NCBI GenBank assembly: GCA_050245915.1
Contig: JBFWWZ010000006.1
Span: forward strand, 1 to 64,000
Direction: 5' to 3'
Source: JBDSKH01 sp050245915
GTDB taxonomy: Bacteria > Actinomycetota > Actinomycetes > Actinomycetales > Microbacteriaceae
Length of the DNA: 64,000 nucleotides
The position numbers and the translations under genes were made by a program. Positions 1-7,320 of this stretch are shown piece after piece. The first letter of the stretch is position 1; each line of letters opens with the position of its first letter. Under the pieces are notes generated by a model, which was not told the origin of the DNA, did no database searches, and saw only the letters and a list, made by a program, of their open reading frames with translations.

Positions 1-118
1 CTCGAACCAAGAACGCCACGACGCCCTCGCCCCCTGGCTCCACCACTACAACTACGCTCGACCCCACACCGCCTGCGGAGGCCAACCCCCAATCAGCCGA
101 CTGTCACCAACGATCTGA
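1..118 (+). mobile_element. IS481-type transposase, C-terminal fragment
   Basis: The first 118 bases read in frame 2 as the end of a DDE transposase, finishing at TGA 116-118. The readable part contains WLHHYNYARPHTACGG followed by PPISRL, which is the conserved C-terminal signature of IS481/IS3-like integrase-core transposases. The rest lies outside the window, so I cannot tell whether the element is complete. The ~37 bases between this stop and the next start (156) would have to hold the right inverted repeat; I see no repeat I can confirm with only one end visible. Confidence 0.8.
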
Positions 119-155
119 CCGAGTACAGCTAGCCACCCCGCGCTAGCGTGGGAGC

Positions 156-776
156 GTGTTCCGCAAGCTCCGCACCCGCCTCCGTCGCGGCCGCGTGGAC
201 GTCGGGACCTACGAGGCCCCCGAGCCGGTCGAACCACCCCCCGTCGAGGACATCGCCGAAGAGGGTCTGATGATCGCCGCCTCGGCGGTGCGGATGGCCG
301 TCAAGAACCGCCAGATCGTGCGGGCCCTCCGTGATCGCGCCGACTACAGCGAGAAGAACGCCATCGCCGCGGCGCGGGAGGTGTTCCGCGCTCTCGCCCG
401 CGAGAAACGCGACGAGGTCGAGCGGCTGGACGAGATCATCGAGCGGGTCCGGGACCGGCCGGGACGGGCCCTCCACCAGACCGATTACCGCAAAGGGGAC
501 TCGGATCGTCTGGAGCGCAGGGAGCAGGTGTCCGACATCCTGGCCGACCGCCTCGACGAGCTCGCGGAGGACGACGAGTACCTGAAGAGCGTCGTGGATG
601 CGGCGCTCGCCTCCGCATGGGACGAGATCGGCGCGTCGATCACCGCCAAGCTGCTCCGCCGGCCGGAGCTCGAGGCGCACACCCGCGAGTACCGGGAGCA
701 CCGCGACGAGCGGGTCAGGCAGCTGGTGAAGGTCGACCTGCCGCTCCTCGAGGCGAGCACGCAGCCGGAGTACTGA
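156..776 (+). CDS. Conserved hypothetical protein, charged and helical
   Basis: A 206-residue soluble protein that I cannot assign to a named family. It is rich in Arg, Glu and Asp and has long stretches of predicted helix (about residues 35-190), with no signal peptide or membrane segment. GTG 156 is preferred because TAGCGT at 144-149 lies exactly 6 nt upstream, which predicts a leaderless mRNA starting at the GTG. It is followed at once by the convergent dapD gene (2-bp gap). Function unknown. Confidence 0.7.
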   Translation: MFRKLRTRLRRGRVDVGTYEAPEPVEPPPVEDIAEEGLMIAASAVRMAVKNRQIVRALRDRADYSEKNAIAAAREVFRALAREKRDEVERLDEIIERVRDRPGRALHQTDYRKGDSDRLERREQVSDILADRLDELAEDDEYLKSVVDAALASAWDEIGASITAKLLRRPELEAHTREYREHRDERVRQLVKVDLPLLEASTQPEY

Positions 777-778
777 CC

Positions 779-1708
779 CTACGCGTGCAGCGCCGCGTTC
801 AGCACGACGCCGTCACCCGACCGCGGCAGCACCTCCACGGCTCCGCTCTGCGAGTTGCGCCGGAACAGCAGGCCGGGCACCCCGCTGACCTCCACCGCCT
901 TCACGATGCGCGGCTGCTCACCCGGCACCAGCACGGTGACCTTCGTCCCGGCGGTCACGTAGAGCCCGGCCTCGACCACCGAGTCGTCGCCGATCGAGAT
1001 GCCGATGCCGGCGTTCGCGCCGAGCAGCGCGCGCTCGCCGACCTCCACCCGCTCCGTGCCGCCGCCGGAGAGGGTGCCCATGATGGATGCGCCGCCGCCG
1101 ATGTCGGAGCCGTCGCCCACCACGACGCCCTGCGAGATGCGGCCCTCCACCATCGAGGTGCCGAGGGTGCCCGCGTTGTAGTTGACGAAGCCCTCGTGCA
1201 TCACCGTCGTGCCCGGAGCCAGGTGCGCTCCGAGGCGCACGCGGGATGCGTCCGCGATCCGCACCCGATCCGGCACCACGTAGTCCAGCAGCCTCGGGAA
1301 CCTGTCGATGCCGTGCACGGCGATGCCCGCGCGCTGCAGCGCCGGACGCAGCCGGGCGAAGGCGCCCGGATGCATCGGCCCGGCCGTCGTCCAGGCGACG
1401 ATCGGGAGCCTGCCGAAGATGCCGTCGAGGTTGATCGTGTTCGGGGCCACCAGCAGGTGGCTCAGCAGGTGCAGCCGCAGGTAGGCATCCGAGGTGGATG
1501 CCGGGGGCACCTCGGTGTCGATCGTCACCGTCACGAATTCCACCGTCACGTCGCGCCGGAGATCAGGTCCGGTGTGCGGCGCGAGCTCAGCCGGAACCGG
1601 TGAGACGCCCTTCGGCGGTGTCCCGAGCGCCGGCGCAGGGAACCAGGTGTCGAGCACGGCGCCGTCGCCCGCGATGGTGGCGAGCCCGTGGCCCCAGGCG
1701 GAAGTCAT
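779..1708 (-). CDS. dapD: 2,3,4,5-tetrahydropyridine-2,6-dicarboxylate N-succinyltransferase
   Basis: DapD transfers succinyl from succinyl-CoA to tetrahydrodipicolinate in the succinylase branch of lysine/meso-diaminopimelate synthesis, in the cytoplasm. The 309-residue protein has the actinobacterial DapD layout: an N-terminal domain, then a left-handed beta-helix with hexapeptide repeats (about 145-265) containing GTTVMHEGFVNYNAGTLG and GASIMGTLSGGG. The length is normal for the actinobacterial form. It is divergent from dapE, which acts two steps later in the same pathway. The ATG at 1706-1708 is 6 nt downstream of a TAGCCT -10 element on the minus strand. Confidence 0.95.
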   Translation of the reverse strand: MTSAWGHGLATIAGDGAVLDTWFPAPALGTPPKGVSPVPAELAPHTGPDLRRDVTVEFVTVTIDTEVPPASTSDAYLRLHLLSHLLVAPNTINLDGIFGRLPIVAWTTAGPMHPGAFARLRPALQRAGIAVHGIDRFPRLLDYVVPDRVRIADASRVRLGAHLAPGTTVMHEGFVNYNAGTLGTSMVEGRISQGVVVGDGSDIGGGASIMGTLSGGGTERVEVGERALLGANAGIGISIGDDSVVEAGLYVTAGTKVTVLVPGEQPRIVKAVEVSGVPGLLFRRNSQSGAVEVLPRSGDGVVLNAALHA

Positions 1709-1725
1709 GCACGTAGGCTATCGGG
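1709..1725. promoter_or_regulatory. Overlapping divergent -10 elements of dapD and dapE
   Basis: The gap between the two start codons is only 17 bp. The plus strand has TAGGCT at 1714-1719 followed by 6 nt and GTG 1726. The minus strand has TAGCCT at 1720-1715 followed by 6 nt and the dapD ATG. The two hexamers share 5 bp, so two polymerases could not open both at once. Both transcripts would be leaderless. Any -35 element lies inside the opposite coding region. Confidence 0.65.
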
Positions 1726-2790
1726 GTGCCCGCCCTCGACCTGAGCCGAACCTCGGTCGACCTCACCGCCGACCTCGTCGACGTGTTCTCGGTGTCCGGC
1801 TCCGAACGCGAGCTCGCCGACCTCGTCGAGCAGGCCCTCCGGCCACTCGCCCATCTCGAGGTGCTGCGCGACGGCGACGCGGTGATCGCGCGGACGAAGC
1901 TGGGGCGCGACCGCCGGGTCGCGATCGCGGGTCATCTGGACACGGTGCCGGTGAACGACAACCTGCCGTCCCGCCTGGATGCCGACGGCATCCTGTGGGG
2001 TCGCGGCACCGTGGACATGAAGGGCGGCTGCGCGGTCTTGCTGAAGCTCGCCGCCGAGCTCGCGCATCCCGTCGTCGACGTCACCTGGGTCTGGTACGAC
2101 AACGAAGAGGTGGCGGCGGACCTCAACGGCCTCGGCCGCGTGTCGCGCACCCATCCGGAGTGGCTCGCCGCGGACTTCGCGATCCTGGCCGAGCCGACCG
2201 ACGCCGAGATCGAAGGCGGATGCAACGGGACGCTCCGTGCCGAGATCCGGACCACCGGCAAGCGGGCGCACTCCGCGCGCGCCTGGGCGGGAGACAACGC
2301 GATCCACAAGGCGGCGCCCATCCTCGAGCTTCTCGCGCAGTACACCGCGCGTGAGGTCGAGGTCGACGGCCTCGTGTACCGAGAGGGCCTGAGCGCCGTC
2401 GGCATCCGCGGCGGGGTGGCCGGCAACGTCGTGCCCGACGAGGCCGTCGTCACCGTGAACTACCGGTTCGCCCCCGACAAGAGCGGCACCGAGGCCGAGG
2501 CCTACATCCGGGAGCTCTTCTCCGGCTACGAGGTCACGCTGACCGACCTCGCCGACGGCGCACGGCCGGGGCTCGACGCCCCGCTCGCCCGCGCTTTCGT
2601 CGACGCGATCGGCAGCGAACCGAAACCCAAGTACGGCTGGACCGATGTCGCCCGGTTCTCGGCCCTCGGCATCCCGGCGGTCAACTACGGACCCGGCGAC
2701 CCCGCGCTCGCGCACGCCGACGACGAGCGCGTGCCGGTGGAGCAGATCGAGCGGTGCGAAGCCGGTCTGAGGGCGTGGCTGCACGGCTGA
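1726..2790 (+). CDS. dapE: Succinyl-diaminopimelate desuccinylase
   Basis: DapE hydrolyses N-succinyl-LL-diaminopimelate to succinate and LL-diaminopimelate. The 354-residue protein is an M20-family dinuclear zinc hydrolase: AGHLDTVPVNDN (His and catalytic Asp), GRGTVDMKGG (bridging Asp), DNEEVAADLNG (catalytic and metal Glu) and a late GPGDPALAHADDE metal His. The central dimerisation domain is present. The GTG start sits 6 nt after TAGGCT. The stop overlaps the start region of the next gene, so the downstream mannosyltransferase is probably coupled. Confidence 0.95.
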   Translation: MPALDLSRTSVDLTADLVDVFSVSGSERELADLVEQALRPLAHLEVLRDGDAVIARTKLGRDRRVAIAGHLDTVPVNDNLPSRLDADGILWGRGTVDMKGGCAVLLKLAAELAHPVVDVTWVWYDNEEVAADLNGLGRVSRTHPEWLAADFAILAEPTDAEIEGGCNGTLRAEIRTTGKRAHSARAWAGDNAIHKAAPILELLAQYTAREVEVDGLVYREGLSAVGIRGGVAGNVVPDEAVVTVNYRFAPDKSGTEAEAYIRELFSGYEVTLTDLADGARPGLDAPLARAFVDAIGSEPKPKYGWTDVARFSALGIPAVNYGPGDPALAHADDERVPVEQIERCEAGLRAWLHG

Positions 2791-3983
2791 CGTGGTGGCA
2801 GAAGGTGCTGGTCGTCTTCGTCGCCTCCCGCATCCTCACCACGGTGATCTTCGCGGTCTATGCCGCGCTGCAGCCGGTCAGCTACCGCACCGGGGCCTCG
2901 CCCGACTACTTCACCTTCGCCACGCTCTGGGACGGGCAGTGGTACTGGCTGATCAGCCTGCAGGGGTACCCCGGATCGCTTCCGCTCAACGAGGTCGGGC
3001 AGGTGGCCGAGAACGCCTGGGCGTTCCTGCCCGGCTACCCCGCGCTGATGTGGGTGGTGACCGCGGGGCATCACCTGCCCTTCCCGGTGCTCTCACCTCT
3101 GGTGTCGACGGCGTTCGCCGCGGGGGCGGCCCTGCTCTTCTTCCGGCTGATGGCGCTGCGGCTGCCGGAGCCGACGGCGCTGTTCGCGGTGGTGCTGTTC
3201 TGCACGGCGCCGCTGTCGCCGATCCTGCAGGTGTCGTACGCGGAGTCGATGGCGCTCTTCCTGCTGTTCGGCGCGCTGCTCCTGCTGCTGCAGCGCAGGT
3301 ACCTGCTGCTGATCCCGGTCGCGTTCGCGATGTCGCTGACGCGTCCGAGCGGACTGGCGTTCGCCCTGCTGCTGCTCCTGCATCTGATCTGGAGGATCGT
3401 GCAGAGCCGCCGTGCAGACAGCAGCCGCCACCCGCTCACGGGGCGGGAGTTCGCATCCATCGTCGCCGCGGGTCTCACCACCGCCTTCGCGGGTGTGCTG
3501 TGGCCGCTCGTCGCGTGGGCGGTCACCGGAAGCATGACGGCGTACACCGACACCGAGCTCGTCTGGCGGCGTGCGTACATCGGCGAGACCGAGCTGGTGC
3601 CGTTCACCCCATGGTTCGAAGGGGCGCACTGGTGGCTCGGCTGGTGGGGCGTGCCCGAGGCGTGGACCTGGCCGCTCGGCATCGCCGCCGTGCTGCTGCT
3701 CGTCGCCGGCTTCGCCGCGTTCCTGCTGCTGCCGGCGACCCGGCGGCTCGGCACCGACCTGCGGCTCTGGATGCTGAGTTACGCCGCGTATCTGCTCGCG
3801 GTGTTCTTCCCGCAGTCCAGCACGTTCCGTCTGCTGGTGCCCCTCGCGCCGGGTCTGGGGGCGCTCGCGATCCCCGAGAACCGGGTGTACCGGGCCGCCC
3901 TCGTCGTCGCCGGGATCGCCGGACAGATCGCCTGGCTGTACATCGCGTGGTGGGTCGACGGGCAGGATTTCACCCCACCGTAA
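2775..3983 (+). CDS. Polytopic membrane glycosyltransferase, PIG-V/mannosyltransferase-like
   Basis: An integral membrane protein of about 402 residues with 8-10 hydrophobic helices. The early DGQWYWLIS motif after the first helix and the AFLPGYPALM segment are typical of bacterial relatives of the PIG-V (GPI mannosyltransferase II) family, which use polyprenyl-phosphate sugars outside the membrane. GTG 2775, overlapping the dapE stop, is preferred over the GTG-type start at 2754 deep inside dapE. The acceptor (lipoglycan or glycoprotein) cannot be read from the sequence. It ends at TAA 3981-3983. Confidence 0.75.
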   Translation: MAARLTWWQKVLVVFVASRILTTVIFAVYAALQPVSYRTGASPDYFTFATLWDGQWYWLISLQGYPGSLPLNEVGQVAENAWAFLPGYPALMWVVTAGHHLPFPVLSPLVSTAFAAGAALLFFRLMALRLPEPTALFAVVLFCTAPLSPILQVSYAESMALFLLFGALLLLLQRRYLLLIPVAFAMSLTRPSGLAFALLLLLHLIWRIVQSRRADSSRHPLTGREFASIVAAGLTTAFAGVLWPLVAWAVTGSMTAYTDTELVWRRAYIGETELVPFTPWFEGAHWWLGWWGVPEAWTWPLGIAAVLLLVAGFAAFLLLPATRRLGTDLRLWMLSYAAYLLAVFFPQSSTFRLLVPLAPGLGALAIPENRVYRAALVVAGIAGQIAWLYIAWWVDGQDFTPP

Positions 3984-4010
3984 ACACCGTGTCCGAGGAT
4001 GCGGGATAAT
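3981..4010 (+). promoter_or_regulatory. Putative promoter of the DUF3117 gene
   Basis: TAAACA at 3981-3986 and GATAAT at 4005-4010 are separated by 18 bp and precede a 40-nt leader and a clear AAGGGA Shine-Dalgarno sequence (4034-4040 region). The -10 is close to TATAAT; the -35 is weak. Unlike many genes here this one has a conventional leader. Confidence 0.45.
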
Positions 4011-4049
4011 AGAGACAGTTCCACAAGACTGACAAAGGGAGATCCACTG

Positions 4050-4223
4050 ATGGCAGCCATGAAGCCGAGGACCGGTGACGGACCGATGGAGGCTGTGAAA
4101 GAGGGTCGCCTCATCATCGTCCGCGTCCCGCTCGAAGGCGGTGGCCGCCTGGTCGTCTCGGTCAACGACGCCGAGGCGAAAGAACTGCGCGACGCTCTGA
4201 ACGGGGCCGTCGAGGCGGCTTAG
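4050..4223 (+). CDS. DUF3117 small conserved protein
   Basis: A 57-residue protein beginning MAAMKPRTGDGPMEAVKEGR, the hallmark of DUF3117, a small family nearly universal in actinobacteria and of unknown function. The ATG at 4050 is chosen because it matches the family start and lies behind AAGGGAG. An in-frame upstream ATG at 3999 would add 17 non-conserved residues. The stop overlaps the stop of the convergent methyltransferase by 3 bp. Confidence 0.9.
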   Translation: MAAMKPRTGDGPMEAVKEGRLIIVRVPLEGGGRLVVSVNDAEAKELRDALNGAVEAA

Positions 4224-4852
4224 TCAGACAACTTCACCAGCTGCAGCAGCCCGTCGCCGCTGGTGATCAGCGACGCCTGCACCGCACCGGATTCGGTGAT
4301 GGTACTGAGCAGCGCCCGGAAGTCGGCGACCGTCTCGTCCCGCTGAGCGGGGTCGGCGACGCGCCCCCTCCAGAGTGCTCGCGCGACCAGCACCAGTCCG
4401 CCGCGGCGGGCGATGCGCAGTCCGTGCTCTACGTAATCCAGCACCGATGCGGCGTCGGCGTCGACCAGCACCAGGTCGTAGGCGCCGTCGTTCATCCGCG
4501 GCAGCACCTCGTGCGCGCTGCCGCTGATCAGACGGATGCGGTTGGCGGGCACGTTCGCATCGGCGAACGCGGTGCGGGCCGCCTGCTGGTGGTCGTACTC
4601 GATGTCGATCGAGGTGAGGATGGCATCCGGGGCGCCGGTGAGCAGCCACAGCCCGCTGACGCCCGCGCCCGTGCCGATCTCGAGGATCGAGTGCACGCTG
4701 CTCGCCGCGGCCAGCACCGCGAGCTGGGCGCCGACCGCCGGCGAGACCGGCTCGACGCCGAGTTCCAGCGAGTGGGCGCGCGCGGTGCGGATCGCCGGGG
4801 ACTCCGTGACGAACTCCTCCGCGTACTTCCAGCTCAGATCCTGCTTGGCCAC
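4220..4852 (-). CDS. O-methyltransferase, class I SAM-dependent (family 3)
   Basis: A 210-residue SAM-dependent methyltransferase. ILEIGTGAGVSGLWLL (about 56-71) is the SAM-binding motif I, TSIDIE the acidic loop, and YDLVLVDADAASVLDYVEH the metal-binding/post-motif region of the catechol-O-methyltransferase-like family. The substrate is unknown. Position next to tatB matches the M. tuberculosis order around Rv1220c-Rv1224 as I recall it. A GTG start at 4852 lies 5 nt after TAGGGT (minus strand). Confidence 0.88.
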   Translation of the reverse strand: MAKQDLSWKYAEEFVTESPAIRTARAHSLELGVEPVSPAVGAQLAVLAAASSVHSILEIGTGAGVSGLWLLTGAPDAILTSIDIEYDHQQAARTAFADANVPANRIRLISGSAHEVLPRMNDGAYDLVLVDADAASVLDYVEHGLRIARRGGLVLVARALWRGRVADPAQRDETVADFRALLSTITESGAVQASLITSGDGLLQLVKLSD

Positions 4853-4900
4853 GCTTCACCCTACGTGCTGCTCCGGGAGGCGCGAGCGTAGGCTGGACGG

Positions 4901-5284
4901 GTGTCCTTCGGGTTGACCTTCGACAAGCTGATCATCATCGGCGTGATCGCGGTCTTCCTGATCGGCCCCGACAGGCTGCCCGGGTACGCCGCCCAGTTGG
5001 CGCGGCTGGTCCGGTCGTTGCGTGCGATGGCGGACGGCGCGAAAGACCGCATGCGCGAGGAGATGGGCCCCGAGTTCGACGAGGTCGACTGGAAGAAGCT
5101 GGACCCCCGTCAGTACGACCCGCGGCGCATCATCCGCGAGGCGCTGATCGACGACGCCCCCGCCGCCGCCCCGGCGAAGCCGGTGTCCGTCTCCCGGCAG
5201 CCGTACATCGAGTCCGCGTACGAGCAGCGGCAGCGCAAGCTCGGCAAGGGGCGCCCGGCACCCTTCGACGCCGAGGCCACCTGA
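4901..5284 (+). CDS. tatB: Sec-independent protein translocase subunit TatB
   Basis: TatB is the twin-arginine translocase subunit that, with TatC, receives folded RR-signal proteins at the cytoplasmic membrane. The 127-residue protein has the short N-terminal membrane helix (about 7-22), the FLIGPDRLPGYAAQL hinge motif and an amphipathic helix (about 30-52) followed by a charged, proline-rich tail. TAGGCT at 4889-4894 lies exactly 6 nt before GTG 4901, which indicates a leaderless mRNA. tatA and tatC are not in the window. Confidence 0.9.
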   Translation: MSFGLTFDKLIIIGVIAVFLIGPDRLPGYAAQLARLVRSLRAMADGAKDRMREEMGPEFDEVDWKKLDPRQYDPRRIIREALIDDAPAAAPAKPVSVSRQPYIESAYEQRQRKLGKGRPAPFDAEAT

Positions 5285-5300
5285 CCTCCGCCCGCTCCGC

Positions 5301-5336
5301 TGGTTGAGTAGCGCCGAAGGCGCGTGTCGAAACCAG
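5301..5336 (+). repeat. REP-like palindromic repeat, left copy
   Basis: A repeat unit beginning TGGTTGAGTAGC and ending TGTCGAAACCAG, with a perfect GCGCC-GAA-GGCGC hairpin in its centre. Repeats of this design (TTGAGTAG...TCGAAACC) are common between genes in Microbacteriaceae. An inverted copy lies at 5702-5736 on the far side of the GIY-YIG gene. Confidence 0.8.
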
Positions 5337-5353
5337 GCGCGCGTCGAGACCCG

Positions 5354-5650
5354 CTACCGCTGCTTCCTGCGCCGATAAAGGCTCTCGCTGAGGTCCGGCA
5401 GCGACGCGTAGTTCAGTGCGATCAGCGCCTCCCGCTTCTTCCGCGACCACCCCTGGATCTGCTTCTCCCGGAAGTACGCGTCGTCGATGCGAGCGAACTC
5501 CTCGGCGAACACGAGCTCCACGGGCAGCCTGCGCCGGGTGTATGCCGCACCTTCGCCCTCTCCGTGCTGGGTGAACCTGCGCTCAAGGTCGCGGGTGCTG
5601 CCGACGTAGTAGCTGCCGTCGGCGCACTTCAGGATGTAGACCCATGCCAT
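5354..5650 (-). CDS. GIY-YIG domain nuclease (YhbQ/UPF0213-like)
   Basis: A 98-residue single-domain protein. MAWVYILKCADGSYYVGSTRDLERR holds the GIY-YIG pair (VYI...YVG) and the catalytic Arg, followed by the H/E region (TQHGEGEGAAYTRRR) and a conserved EKQIQGWSRKKREALI helix. Such stand-alone domains cut structured or damaged DNA in some relatives, but the role of this one is unknown. The gene is bracketed by inverted copies of a palindromic repeat, which suggests a link between nuclease and repeat. Confidence 0.88.
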   Translation of the reverse strand: MAWVYILKCADGSYYVGSTRDLERRFTQHGEGEGAAYTRRRLPVELVFAEEFARIDDAYFREKQIQGWSRKKREALIALNYASLPDLSESLYRRRKQR

Positions 5651-5701
5651 CGAGACAGGGTGGCGGGTGCGGGCGAGGTGGGACGCGAGTTGTACACAGC
5701 G

Positions 5702-5736
5702 GGTTTCGACACGCCGCTTCGCGGCTACTCAACCAG
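5702..5736 (-). repeat. REP-like palindromic repeat, right copy (inverted)
   Basis: The reverse complement reads TGGTTGAGTAGCCGCGAAGC and then ends in TGTCGAAACC, the same unit as at 5301-5336 with a different central stem (GCCGC-TTC-GCGGC). The stem has changed while staying complementary, which suggests that the fold matters. Confidence 0.8.
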
Positions 5737-5743
5737 CGAGTCT

Positions 5744-7294
5744 TCAGCGGCGGCGGATCGCCTTCTCGATACGCAGCAGCAGCAGCATCGGGGTGATCAT
5801 CTTCGCCCACTCCCGGCCCGTGGTGGGAAGGGTGAGCAGCCCGGTGTTGTCGGCGACGTTGTGCGACTCCGCGTACCGCAGGAGGCCTTCCGGCCCGTTC
5901 CGGCGGCCGAGACCCGACTGCTTCACGCCGCCCATCGGTGCATCGACGCTGCCGAACGTCGCCCGGTAGCCCTCGTTGATGTTCACGGTGCCGGCGGTGA
6001 GCCGGAAGCCCACCTTGCGCGCGCGCGACCGCGAGCGGCCGAACACGGCGCCGTTCAGGCCGTAGACGCTGTCGTTGGCCGCGGCGATCGCATCGTCCTC
6101 CGAGTCGACGACGTACACCGACACGACCGGGCCGAACGTCTCGGCGGTCGAGCAGGTCATGTCGTCGGTGACATCGGTGAGCACTGTCGGCTCGACGAAG
6201 AACGGGCCGATGTCGGGCCGGGCGACCCCGCCCGCGAGCACCGTGGCGCCCTTCTTCTTCGCATCCTCGATGTGGCTCATCACGTTCTTCAGCTGCTGCG
6301 CGGTCGCCAGCGACCCGAAGTCGGTCGTGTAGTCGAGCGCCGAACCCAGCTTCATACCTTTCACGCGTTCCGCGAGGGCCGGGATGAAACGGTCGGCGAC
6401 CGCGCGCTGCACATAGATCCGCTCGGCCGACACGCACAGCTGCCCGGATGCCGTGAAGGCGAAGTTGGCGACGGCCGCCGCCGCCTTCGTCGGGTCGACA
6501 TCGTCGAGCACGATCGCCGCGTTCTTGCCGCCGAGTTCCATCGACGAACCCACCAGCCGAGCCGCGGCGCGCTGCGCGACGTGACGCCCGGTCGCCGTGG
6601 AGCCCGTGAACACCACGTAGTCCGCCGCATCCACCACGGCGTTGCCGATGACGGAGCCCTCGCCGGCGACGACGGCCCAGAGCGCGGCGGGCAGGCCCGC
6701 GTCGATGAACGCGCGCCGGGCGGCGAGGATCGACAGCGCGCCCTGGTTGTCGGCCTTCTGGATGACGCCGTTGCCCGCGGCAAGAGCGGGGGAGATGTCC
6801 ATGACCGCGAGCGACAGCGGGTAGTTCCAGGGGGTGATCACCCCGACCACGCCTTTCGGCGTGTAATGCACCCGCGGCGAGAACACGAACGGGATGCCGC
6901 CCCGGCGCCGTCCGCCCTTCAGCACCCGGCGCGCGGACAGCGCGTTGTACCGGGTCGAGTTCGCGGAGTTGAAGACCTCCTCGAAGGCCTGCCCTCGCGT
7001 CTTGCCGGTCTCGACCTGCACCGTGTCGAGAAGCTCCTCGCGGCGATCCAGCATCAGGTCGTGCGCTTTCAGCAGCACGCGTCGGCGGTGCGCGTCGCCG
7101 GCCGCCCACCACGCCGCCTGCGCGACGCGGGCTGCAGCGGTGGCGTCTTCGACATCCTGAACGCTGCTGAGCGGCAGCTCGTGCAGCACGTCGCCGGTGA
7201 AGGGGGCGATCACCGTCGCCGTGTCACCGGATGTGGCCGTGAGGTCGCGAACCAGATCGGCCATGGCCGCCCGTTCGATCGTTGAACCGGACAT
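5744..7294 (-). CDS. gabD2: Succinate-semialdehyde dehydrogenase (NADP+)
   Basis: Oxidises succinate semialdehyde to succinate, in GABA degradation or a bypass of the TCA cycle. The 516-residue aldehyde dehydrogenase shows PWNYPLS, the cofactor-loop FTGSTATG, SMELGGKN with the general-base Glu, SGQLCVSAER with the catalytic Cys, and ETFGPVVSV. The succinate-semialdehyde assignment follows the actinobacterial GabD2 type; related aldehydes remain possible. The ATG at 7294 is 6 nt after TACACT on the minus strand. It is divergent from a sugar-type symporter. Confidence 0.88.
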   Translation of the reverse strand: MSGSTIERAAMADLVRDLTATSGDTATVIAPFTGDVLHELPLSSVQDVEDATAAARVAQAAWWAAGDAHRRRVLLKAHDLMLDRREELLDTVQVETGKTRGQAFEEVFNSANSTRYNALSARRVLKGGRRRGGIPFVFSPRVHYTPKGVVGVITPWNYPLSLAVMDISPALAAGNGVIQKADNQGALSILAARRAFIDAGLPAALWAVVAGEGSVIGNAVVDAADYVVFTGSTATGRHVAQRAAARLVGSSMELGGKNAAIVLDDVDPTKAAAAVANFAFTASGQLCVSAERIYVQRAVADRFIPALAERVKGMKLGSALDYTTDFGSLATAQQLKNVMSHIEDAKKKGATVLAGGVARPDIGPFFVEPTVLTDVTDDMTCSTAETFGPVVSVYVVDSEDDAIAAANDSVYGLNGAVFGRSRSRARKVGFRLTAGTVNINEGYRATFGSVDAPMGGVKQSGLGRRNGPEGLLRYAESHNVADNTGLLTLPTTGREWAKMITPMLLLLRIEKAIRRR

Positions 7295-7320
7295 GGGCTC
7301 AGTGTATATAGGCTTCGAAA
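7295..7320. promoter_or_regulatory. Compact divergent promoter pair, gabD2 / MFS symporter
   Basis: The 26-bp gap holds TAGGCT at 7309-7314, six bases before ATG 7321, and on the other strand TACACT at 7306-7301, six bases before the gabD2 ATG. Both genes therefore look leaderless. The two -10 elements are 2 bp apart and should interfere with each other. Confidence 0.6.

Noticed and set aside
5324..7285. 653-residue plus-strand frame opposite gabD2
   Set aside because: Antisense shadow; gabD2 has all catalytic motifs.
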